Assembly (NCBI GenBank): GCA_035762665.1
Contig: DASTNZ010000235.1
Location: 62,001 to 126,000 of the forward strand
Length of the DNA stretch: 64,000 nt
Origin: JASLBX01 sp035762665
Lineage (GTDB): Bacteria > Actinomycetota > Actinomycetes > Jiangellales > Jiangellaceae
Direction: 5' to 3'
Under the pieces are notes generated by a model that was not told the origin of the DNA, did no database searches, and was given only the letters and a program-made list of their open reading frames with translations. The position numbers were made by a program, and so were the translations under genes. Shown here in pieces: positions 57,688 to 64,000 of the stretch. Every line of letters starts with the position of its first letter. Within the stretch, counting starts at the first letter, position 1.

Positions 57688-58902
57688 ATGACGGCACCTC
57701 AGACGCCTGACTCGACTCAGCCGACCGCAACAGCGTCCGGCAACCCGCTAATGCTGGGGCTGGCGACAGCCGGCTTCGCCATCAACTTCTGGGCGTGGGC
57801 GCTGCTCGGCCCGCTGGGGCCGAGGCTCCGCGAAGAGCTTGGCTTGTCGATCGGCCAGCAGGCCATGGTGGTCGCAGTGCCGGTCATCGTGGGTTCGCTG
57901 GGCCGGATACCGGTCGGCGCGCTGACTGACCGGTTGGGGGCGCGCCTGATGTTCCCCCTCATCAGCGTGCTCACTATCCTGCCGGTGCTCTATTTGGGGC
58001 ATTTTGCCGACTCCTATGCCGAACTGATCACCGGCGGAGTGTTCCTCGGCCTCGGTGGCACGGCGTTCGCCATCGGAATCCCGTTCGTCAATGCGTGGTA
58101 CCCACCGCGACGGCGCGGCACGGCCTTAGGCCTCTTCGGTGCCGGCATGGGTGGCACCGCCATCGCGGCGTTCACGACCGTCCCACTGGTCGAGAACGTC
58201 GGTGAAGCGTTCCCGTTCGACCTGGTCGCAATCGTCCTGGCCGGCTACGCCGTCATCTCAGCGATCCTGCTGCGCGACTTGCCAGGGCGCACCATCCCGG
58301 CCGGAAACCTGGCGTCCCGGACGGTCGCGACGCTTAAGGTGCCGGCCACGATCCCGCTAGCGCTGCTCTACGCGGTGTCTTTCGGGGGCTTCGTGGCGTT
58401 CAGCGTCTACCTGCCCACGTACCTGCGCAACGCCTTCGAGCTGTCACAGTCGGACGCGGCCTTCCGTACCGCGGGTTTCGTAGTGCTGGCCGTAATCATG
58501 CGGCCGGTTGGCGGCTGGCTGTCGGACCGGTACGGGCCGGAGCGGGTCCTGCGCTGGGTGTTCGGCGTGGTGACCGTGCTGGCTCTGGTGGCCGCCCTTG
58601 AACTCGAATTGATCCCCATCGGGACTATCGCCTTCCTGGGCATGGCCGGCGCTCTGGGCGCCGGGGCCGGCGGCGTGTTCGCCCTGGTTGCCCGCCTCGT
58701 GCCGCCGGAGAAGGTCGGCGCGGTGACGGGCATCGTCGGCGCCGCAGGCGGCCTCGGTGGGTTCTTCCCGCCGCTCGTGATGGGGGCGGTTTACAGCGTG
58801 ACCGACTCCTACGCGTGGGGCTACGTCCTCCTGGCACTCACCGCCGCTACCGCGCTGGTGTACACCGCCTTTTTCATCCACCGCAGGACGCAGAGCAGCT
58901 AG
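57688..58902 (+). CDS. narK: nitrate/nitrite transporter (NNP family MFS)
   Basis: 404 residues, 12 predicted helices. The nitrate-porter signature is in helix 5 region: GGVFLGLGGTAFAIGIPFVNAWYPPRRRGTALGLFGAGMGGTAIAAF. Further MFS motifs: GRIPVGALTDRLGAR and GGWLSDRYGPERVL. It imports nitrate and/or exports nitrite for the adjacent narGHJI reductase. ATG 57688 behind GAAGGAG; the frame is open upstream to 56953 antisense to narG, which is not coding. Ends in a CTAG shared with the convergent alcohol dehydrogenase. Confidence 0.94.
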   Translation: MTAPQTPDSTQPTATASGNPLMLGLATAGFAINFWAWALLGPLGPRLREELGLSIGQQAMVVAVPVIVGSLGRIPVGALTDRLGARLMFPLISVLTILPVLYLGHFADSYAELITGGVFLGLGGTAFAIGIPFVNAWYPPRRRGTALGLFGAGMGGTAIAAFTTVPLVENVGEAFPFDLVAIVLAGYAVISAILLRDLPGRTIPAGNLASRTVATLKVPATIPLALLYAVSFGGFVAFSVYLPTYLRNAFELSQSDAAFRTAGFVVLAVIMRPVGGWLSDRYGPERVLRWVFGVVTVLALVAALELELIPIGTIAFLGMAGALGAGAGGVFALVARLVPPEKVGAVTGIVGAAGGLGGFFPPLVMGAVYSVTDSYAWGYVLLALTAATALVYTAFFIHRRTQSS

Positions 58903-59948
58903 TGGTGCTGCGACCGGTACAGAACCACCTTCAGCGCATCGGTTTCCGCCGGCTTTGAGAAGACGTCGTAGGCGTCCTGCATCTCCTGCACGCCGAACCG
59001 GTGCGTGACGAGCCCGGAGACGTCGAGCTGACCAGACGCCACCATGCGCAGCAGGGTCGGCGTCGAGTAGGTGTCAACCAGACCGGTCGTGATCGTCAGG
59101 TTACGAATCCACGCCGTTTCCAGGTGCAGCGTGGCCGGCGAACCGTGCACTCCGACATTGGCGACTCGCCCACCAGGGCGAACCAACTCGACACAGCGTT
59201 CGAAGGTGGCCGGAACGCCCACCGCCTCAATGGCTACGTCGGCTCCCAGTCCGTCGGTGAGCCCGGCCAGAGTGCCTGCGGCGTCCTCGTCCACATCCAG
59301 CGCGATGTCCGCACCCAGCCGGAGGGCGGCCTCCCGCCGGGCGGGCGCCTTGTCCACGACCACGAGGTGGCTCGGGCTGAACAGCTTGCAGGTGAGCACT
59401 GCCGCCAGGCCGATCGGCCCGGCGCCGATCACGACAACCGTGTCGCCCGGCCGTACGTGCCCGTTGAGCGCACCGACCTCGTACGAGGTGGGCAGGATGT
59501 CGGCCAGCATGACCGCGGCTTCGTCGCTGACGTCGTCGGGCAACTGGTAGGTCGATGTGTCCGCGAACGGCACACGCACCTGCTCGGCCTGCGTGCCGTC
59601 GATGCGGTGGCCCAGAATCCATCCCCCGCCACCGAGGCATTGACCGTACCGGGCCTCGCGGCAGTACCGGCACCTCCCGCACGCACTGATGCACGAGACC
59701 AGCACGCGGTCGCCGACGGCGACATTGCGAACCCCTGTACCCACCTCCTGGACTGTGCCGACGGCCTCATGACCGAGCACCCGCCCCGATTCGACCGTCG
59801 GGACGTCACCACCGAGAATGTGCAGGTCCGTACCACAGATCGTTACCGCGTCGACGCGAACGATCGCATCCTCGGGGTCCTTCACACTGGGGTCAGGGAC
59901 TTCCTCCCACGACCGGCGGCCAGGTCCGTGGTAGACCAATGCCTTCAT
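58899..59948 (-). CDS. zinc-dependent alcohol dehydrogenase family protein
   Basis: 349-residue medium-chain dehydrogenase. Catalytic-zinc region ICGTDLHI and GHEAVG, structural zinc CGRCRYCREARYGQC, NAD(P) site VVVIGAGPIGLAAVLTC. MKALVYHGPGRRSWEEVPDP is the usual opening. Distinct from AdhP at 43276. It is probably the last gene of a three-gene operon with a lipoprotein and a membrane protein (26-base gap, then ATGA overlap). In Streptomyces a similar dehydrogenase belongs to the OsdR/DevR regulon. Start ATG 59948 behind GGGAGG. Confidence 0.9.
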   Translation of the reverse strand: MKALVYHGPGRRSWEEVPDPSVKDPEDAIVRVDAVTICGTDLHILGGDVPTVESGRVLGHEAVGTVQEVGTGVRNVAVGDRVLVSCISACGRCRYCREARYGQCLGGGGWILGHRIDGTQAEQVRVPFADTSTYQLPDDVSDEAAVMLADILPTSYEVGALNGHVRPGDTVVVIGAGPIGLAAVLTCKLFSPSHLVVVDKAPARREAALRLGADIALDVDEDAAGTLAGLTDGLGADVAIEAVGVPATFERCVELVRPGGRVANVGVHGSPATLHLETAWIRNLTITTGLVDTYSTPTLLRMVASGQLDVSGLVTHRFGVQEMQDAYDVFSKPAETDALKVVLYRSQHH

Positions 59949-59974
59949 CTCAACCTCCCATTGCTGGTGCCCCA

Positions 59975-60568
59975 TCAGGGGATGAACTGCTCCTCCATGA
60001 CGGTTACCTGCCCATCGCGCACCGTTAACCAGAACGGTGCCCACCACTCATAGGGACTGTCCGGATCCGGATTGGTGGCGAAGTACGAAGGCAACTCGTC
60101 GAATGTGATGTTCTCGGTGTCGGCACCACCCGACTCCAACCAGATCACCGAGACTGCCACGTCGGTCGCCACCGGAATCGTCCGCAGGCGTGGGTTGACG
60201 TTCCGGATGTAGTAGTCGTTGGGCGGTCCATCTGGATCGTCCGGGTGGTCCTCCGCGTAGGCCGCAACGGCATCTGCTCCGGTGAGGAACTGGATGACAT
60301 CGACGGTCACCGAGCGCCCCTCGACGTCGATGGACGCGATGTACCCCGGGTGGCGCCCGTCCTCGAGCTCGGCCGGCTCAGTCGGCATCTCGGTGTCCGC
60401 TGGGCGTTCTGTCTCTGCGGGGCGCGCGGTGGCCGCTGGGGTCTCCGTCTCCGCCCGAGACGTCGGCGACGCGGGAGCGCCGGCGTCCGTTCCATCGTCA
60501 CCGCAACCGACCAGCAACGACACGGTAACGGCAAAGACCGCCATCGCGGCCCGAGCCGTGGTCGTCAT
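59975..60568 (-). CDS. lipoprotein of unknown function
   Basis: 197 residues. Lipoprotein signal with lipobox LLVGC (Cys about 22), then a Thr/Glu/Pro/Ala-rich wall linker (about 25-68: TSRAETETPAATARPAETERPADTEMP), then a compact domain ASIDVEGRSVTVDVIQFLTGADAVAAYAED...NPRLRTIPVATDVAVSVIW...WWAPFWLTVRDGQVTVMEEQFIP. I do not know the domain. The start at 60568 overlaps the stop of the upstream membrane-protein gene (ATGA). Longer frames to 61195 were rejected. Confidence 0.78.
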   Translation of the reverse strand: MTTTARAAMAVFAVTVSLLVGCGDDGTDAGAPASPTSRAETETPAATARPAETERPADTEMPTEPAELEDGRHPGYIASIDVEGRSVTVDVIQFLTGADAVAAYAEDHPDDPDGPPNDYYIRNVNPRLRTIPVATDVAVSVIWLESGGADTENITFDELPSYFATNPDPDSPYEWWAPFWLTVRDGQVTVMEEQFIP

Positions 60569-61011
60569 TGACTCTCGCCACCCGCCGCGAGGCTTCTCAC
60601 CAGCGCCACAAGCTGGACGACGATACCGATCGCCGCTCCGACCATCGCAATGATCAACAAAGCTCGGGCCAACCCCGTGCCGTCGAAGTCCCAGCCGCTG
60701 AAGTCGACGGGGAAAACCTGCGCGAACCTGATGAGCGCGGCCAGCCCGATACCCGTCGTGACCACACCGCCAAGGGCTACCAGCCACGGCGGGTCGTACA
60801 CCAGATAGACCAGATCGGCAACAATGCCGGCCAGCAGTGCGACGTTGACCAGCCAGAGCACCTCGCTGGTTTCCGAGGTGAGAAACGACACTCGCTCCCA
60901 GCCGGGCCAGATGTTGATCAAGAACAGACCAATGACCCCTGCCAGCGTCCCGAACACATAACCCAGCCGGCGCGTTGCGGTAGAGGGCCGGTGCGCGGTC
61001 GTCGTTGCCAT
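60565..61011 (-). CDS. small membrane protein of unknown function
   Basis: 148 residues with four hydrophobic helices (about 17-37, 52-73, 77-98, 118-142). No named family recognised. ATG 61011 chosen: GGAGGA lies five bases upstream, within the codons of an earlier possible start at 61023. First gene of the three-gene operon with the lipoprotein and the alcohol dehydrogenase; shares its promoter region with the divergent P-type ATPase. Confidence 0.72.
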   Translation of the reverse strand: MATTTAHRPSTATRRLGYVFGTLAGVIGLFLINIWPGWERVSFLTSETSEVLWLVNVALLAGIVADLVYLVYDPPWLVALGGVVTTGIGLAALIRFAQVFPVDFSGWDFDGTGLARALLIIAMVGAAIGIVVQLVALVRSLAAGGESQ

Positions 61012-61075
61012 GGCGTCCTCCATCCCGAGCGGAACCTCCACGATCACGGTAGGGCGGGCACTCGAGCCGAAGGCA

Positions 61076-61089
61076 GGGGCGAATGTCCA
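61076..61089. promoter_or_regulatory. imperfect DosR-type dyad 1
   Basis: GGGGC-GAAT-GTCCA, eight of ten matches to GGGAC-N4-GTCCC, 65 bases upstream of the membrane-protein start. Weak alone; its placement gives it weight. Confidence 0.35.
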
Positions 61090-61196
61090 CGGTGATCGGG
61101 ACGGAATACCTCGGTGCAGTCGCCGCTCGAGCCATGACCAGGGACGCCGAGGAGGTCCACCGTTCCACGCACCCCAGGCGTTGGTACCCGGCCACG

Positions 61197-61210
61197 GGGA
61201 CCTTGTGCCC
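61197..61210. promoter_or_regulatory. imperfect DosR-type dyad 2
   Basis: GGGAC-CTTG-TGCCC, eight of ten matches to GGGAC-N4-GTCCC, 124 bases upstream of the ATPase start. Confidence 0.35.
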
Positions 61211-61333
61211 TGTGCCCCACGCCGACGACGCCGGTTACATGGAACGAGGGCCGCTGCGCGGTGGTCGCCACCACTACCTTGCTGGTGGCCGCCGGGTTAC
61301 AGCGGTGATGTAGGAGGTGAGAAGGCCGCGGAC

Positions 61334-63958
61334 ATGGATACGGGTGTGCACAGCCGCCTGACAACAGCCGCCGACGGGCTCTCGTCGGCCGAGGCTGCCG
61401 CCATCCTCGCGCGCGACGGTCCGAACACCCTGCCGGCGCCGCGCCGCCCTCCTGCACTCTGGCGGTTCGCTCGCCAGCTGTTTCACTTCTTCGCGTTCAT
61501 GTTGTGGGCGGCCGCCGGGCTGGCAGTACTCGCTGGCATGCCGCAGCTGAGCATCGCGATCGCCGCTGTCGTGGTGCTGAACGGGACGTTTGCCTTCGTC
61601 CAGGAGTACCGAGCCGACCGGGCGGCGGAAAAGCTTGGCGCGCTGATGCCCACGCAGGTGACCGTCAGGCGGAACGGGCGGCGCACAGTCATCGACGCCA
61701 GCGAAGTCGTTAGGGACGACATCGTCGTGCTCGAATCCGGCGACCGGATACCCGCGGACGCCATCGCCCAGGAGCGAGCCAATCTGCGCGTTGATACATC
61801 ACTGCTCACCGGTGAAAGCGAACCGACCGCGGTGACCGGCGGCGGCCGTCTCTACGCGGGCACCTTTGTCGTTGAGGGCGAGGGCGACGCCGTGGTCGTG
61901 GCAACCGGCGCCTCGACCAGGCTCGCGGGCATCGCCCAGTTGACCGTTGGCACGCGGCACCAGCCTGGCCCGCTCGCGCGCGAACTCCGCCGCGTCGTCC
62001 GCACGATCAGCGTCATAGCAGTCGGGGTGGGCGCCGGGTTCTACGCCATCGCCGCGATTATCGGCATTTCAACCACCGACAGGCTGATCTTCGGTATCGG
62101 CGTCACCGTCGCCCTCGTACCCGAAGCGTTGCTGCCGACCGTCACGCTCGCCCTCGCCTGGGGCGCCGAGCAGATGGCGCACCGCCAGGCGCTCGTCCGG
62201 CATCTGGAAGCTGTCGAGACGCTCGGCTCCACGACGTTCATCTGCACCGACAAGACAGGAACGCTGACGCTGAACCAGATGACGGTAGTTCGGGCCTGGA
62301 CTCCTTGTGGATCGGCCACCGTTGACGTGCCGGGATACAACCCGCTTGCACCGGTTACGTACTCCGGCCCCGGTGCCGAGGTCGCCGTCAGCCGGCTCGC
62401 CTATGCAGGTGACAGATGCGGCACCGGGTACGCATACGAATCTGACGGCGTGTGGCGCGCCCGCGGCGATCCGATGGAGGCCGCTCTGGACGTGTTCGCG
62501 CGCAGGGTGTCGAAGAAAGCTGCGGGAAATGGAATCGACCGCCGGCCGGCCGCACGGTTCCCGTTCGACCCTCGGCGGAGACGCATGTCGGTGGTCGTCA
62601 ATGGCGATGTCCTGGTCAAGGGCGCGCCCGACGCAGTGGTACCGCTGTGCACGGCCGCTCCTGGTGCCGCTGAGGCCATCGCCGAGTTCACCGGCCAGGG
62701 GCTGCGGGTGCTGGCCATGGCGGGCCGCCCGGTTGGCACCCGGTTGCCCACCACGGCAGCCGAGGCAGAAGCCGACCTCGAGTTATACGGGCTCGTGGGC
62801 CTGCAGGACCCGCCGCGTCAAGAGGTTCGGGAGTCGATCCTCACCTGCCGCCGGGCCGGCATCAAGGTCGCCATGATCACCGGCGACCATCCCACCACGG
62901 CAGCCGCGATCGCCACGCAGGTAGGGCTGCGGAAATCGAACGATCCGGTGCTGACCGGCGCGGACCTGCCAGCGGATGATGAACAACTCGGTGTGATCGT
63001 GGACCAGGACGGACTCGTCGTCGCCCGCGTCGCGCCGGAGGACAAGCTCCGCATTGCCCGGGCGCTGCGCGGTCGCGGCCACGTCGTGGCGATGACCGGC
63101 GATGGCGTCAACGATGGGCCGGCGCTGCGCGAGGCCGACATCGGCGTCGCCATGGGGCAGTTCGGCACCGATGTGGCCCGCGAGGCTTCTGACCTGGTTC
63201 TGCTCGACGATCACTTCGCGACCATCGTGTCGGGAGTCGAGCAGGGCCGGGCGACGTTCCTCAACATCCGCCGGTTCCTCACCTACCACCTCACCGACAA
63301 CGTTGCCGAACTCACCCCGTTCGTCGTGTGGGCGCTGTCCGCTGGGCATTTCCCGCTGGCGCTGGGAGTGCTCCAAATTCTGGCCATCGACATCGCCACT
63401 GACACGTTCTCTGCCGTCGCACTTGGGGCCGAGCCGCCTGGGCGGCACAACCTCGAGCGGCCACCGATCCGTGGGCGACTGCTCAACCGGACCGTCGCTT
63501 GGCGGGCCTTCGGTGTGCTCGGGCCGACGGTGGCCGTGTTCACCATGGCAGCGTTCATCGCATCGCTCCTCTCGGCTGGTTGGCTGCCGGGGGACCCATT
63601 CCCGGACGGCGACATCCTCGCGGCGGCATCCGGTGCCGCGTTCGTCGCTGTCGTTGTCGCCCAGATGGCGAATGCCTTCGCGTGCCGGAGCTCCACCGTT
63701 ACTCCGGCTACGCTCGGTTGGACCTCGAACCGATTGTTGATCTATGCGGTGCTGTTCGCCTTCGCGATCTCCATGGTCCTTGTTTATGCTGCACCAATCG
63801 CCAGCGCGCTAGGCCAGAGCGGACCGCCGTTAATCGGCTGGGTGGTGGCTGTCGCAGGCGCCGGTGCGATGCTGGCAGCCGACCGGTTCGATAAGCGGTA
63901 CAGGCGCCGTCGCCGCGGTCAAATGATCGTGGATCACCGGGTCGACAGTTGCCGATGA
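61334..63958 (+). CDS. cation-transporting P-type ATPase (P2-like)
   Basis: 874 residues. N-terminal cation-ATPase domain (LTTAADGLSSAEAAAILARDGPNTLP), actuator loop TGES at 159-162, membrane motif VALVPEALLPTVTLALAWG (PEAL where Ca/Mg pumps have PEGL), phosphorylation site ICTDKTGTLT with Asp306, hinge TGDGVNDGP (588-596), and four C-terminal helices. No heavy-metal CPC motif and no N-terminal metal-binding domain, so a light cation (Ca, Mg, Na or K) is likely; ion not assigned. Start ATG 61334 with AGAAGG upstream. Divergent promoter carries DosR-like dyads; mycobacterial DosR also controls a P2 ATPase (ctpF). Confidence 0.9.
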   Translation: MDTGVHSRLTTAADGLSSAEAAAILARDGPNTLPAPRRPPALWRFARQLFHFFAFMLWAAAGLAVLAGMPQLSIAIAAVVVLNGTFAFVQEYRADRAAEKLGALMPTQVTVRRNGRRTVIDASEVVRDDIVVLESGDRIPADAIAQERANLRVDTSLLTGESEPTAVTGGGRLYAGTFVVEGEGDAVVVATGASTRLAGIAQLTVGTRHQPGPLARELRRVVRTISVIAVGVGAGFYAIAAIIGISTTDRLIFGIGVTVALVPEALLPTVTLALAWGAEQMAHRQALVRHLEAVETLGSTTFICTDKTGTLTLNQMTVVRAWTPCGSATVDVPGYNPLAPVTYSGPGAEVAVSRLAYAGDRCGTGYAYESDGVWRARGDPMEAALDVFARRVSKKAAGNGIDRRPAARFPFDPRRRRMSVVVNGDVLVKGAPDAVVPLCTAAPGAAEAIAEFTGQGLRVLAMAGRPVGTRLPTTAAEAEADLELYGLVGLQDPPRQEVRESILTCRRAGIKVAMITGDHPTTAAAIATQVGLRKSNDPVLTGADLPADDEQLGVIVDQDGLVVARVAPEDKLRIARALRGRGHVVAMTGDGVNDGPALREADIGVAMGQFGTDVAREASDLVLLDDHFATIVSGVEQGRATFLNIRRFLTYHLTDNVAELTPFVVWALSAGHFPLALGVLQILAIDIATDTFSAVALGAEPPGRHNLERPPIRGRLLNRTVAWRAFGVLGPTVAVFTMAAFIASLLSAGWLPGDPFPDGDILAAASGAAFVAVVVAQMANAFACRSSTVTPATLGWTSNRLLIYAVLFAFAISMVLVYAAPIASALGQSGPPLIGWVVAVAGAGAMLAADRFDKRYRRRRRGQMIVDHRVDSCR

Positions 63959-63983
63959 CGCCGGTCATCCTGGCGACTGTTCA

Positions 63984-64000
63984 GGACCGGCGCCCGGTCC
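63984..64000 (+). terminator. hairpin after the P-type ATPase, cut by window edge
   Basis: GGACCGG - CGC - CCGGTCC, a perfect 7-bp stem starting 26 bases after the ATPase stop and running to the last base of the window; it could extend further. Confidence 0.55.

Larger units (their letters stand above)
61012..61333. other. 322-base divergent promoter region
   Basis: No gene is seen here. It separates the membrane protein operon from the P-type ATPase. It contains two imperfect DosR-type dyads (annotated separately) and a GGAGG at about 61313 that is too far from the ATPase ATG to be its ribosome-binding site. Confidence 0.6.

Noticed and set aside
59895..59912. GGGACTTCCTCCCA as a DosR box
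   Set aside because: Spacing and right half do not fit GGGAC-N4-GTCCC, and it is inside the dehydrogenase coding region.

Overview
The window is 64 kb of high-GC DNA with short intergenic gaps, many GTG starts and many 1-4 base stop/start overlaps. The gene set (SseB-infC-rpmI-rplT-SpoU methyltransferase-pheS-pheT order, DUF222/HNH 13E12-type proteins, an F420-dependent reductase, a Mycobacterium-like narGHJI, an ECF42/DGPF pair) points to a chromosomal segment of an actinomycete (Actinomycetota). I cannot fix the genus from this sequence alone. No rRNA, tRNA, CRISPR array, transposase, integrase or prophage was seen.

Layout. 1-3.6 kb: a P-loop kinase, an NAD-dependent epimerase, a CaiB/BaiF CoA-transferase and an SseB-like protein. 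3.86-9.8 kb: translation block infC-rpmI-rplT-rRNA methyltransferase-pheS-pheT; infC uses an AUC start and the block carries two strong RNA hairpins. 9.8-19.2 kb: metabolic and accessory genes (SDR, DUF222/HNH protein, 8-oxoguanine deaminase-like amidohydrolase, exported isoaspartyl peptidase behind an AT-rich promoter, a broken ABC transporter fragment, aldehyde dehydrogenase, MetE-C-like methyltransferase). 19.3-28.4 kb: two OmpR/histidine kinase pairs mixed with an ABC exporter, three exported or membrane-anchored low-complexity or acidic proteins (one a PepSY protein with an Asp/His tail), an SPW protein and a DoxX protein. 28.5-30.2 kb: a CstB-like metallo-beta-lactamase/rhodanese protein divergent from a CsoR-family repressor whose copper-ligand His is missing, with two palindromic operators between them.

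31.0-35.5 kb: a 2-oxoacid oxidoreductase operon (porG-porA-porB) ending in a GltD-like FAD/NAD(P) subunit with its own ferredoxin domain. 35.6-37.6 kb: ECF42 sigma factor, DGPF protein and VOC protein. 37.8-50.7 kb: hydrolase, class I aldolase/CoA-transferase pair, second DUF222/HNH protein, AdhP, SufS-like PLP enzyme, MarR regulator with a divergent atypical SDR, aldo/keto reductase, F420 reductase with a divergent TetR and three operators, and a frameshifted TetR remnant. 50.8-64 kb: narIJHG, divergent narK, a zinc alcohol dehydrogenase/lipoprotein/membrane protein operon, and a P-type ATPase.

The most interesting whole-window signal is a set of DosR/DevR-type dyads of the form GGGAC-N4-GTCCC. 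Exact copies lie just upstream of porG (35534-35547) and midway between narG and narK (57604-57617). Two weaker copies (61076-61089, 61197-61210) lie between the alcohol dehydrogenase operon and the P-type ATPase. This suggests that the ferredoxin-type oxidoreductase, nitrate respiration, alcohol dehydrogenase and cation pump form one hypoxia/dormancy-type regulon. Other signals: a 52-bp dispersed repeat that supplies the end of narI, three convergent gene pairs that share a single CTAG as both stop codons, and an SDR that has lost its catalytic Tyr and Lys.
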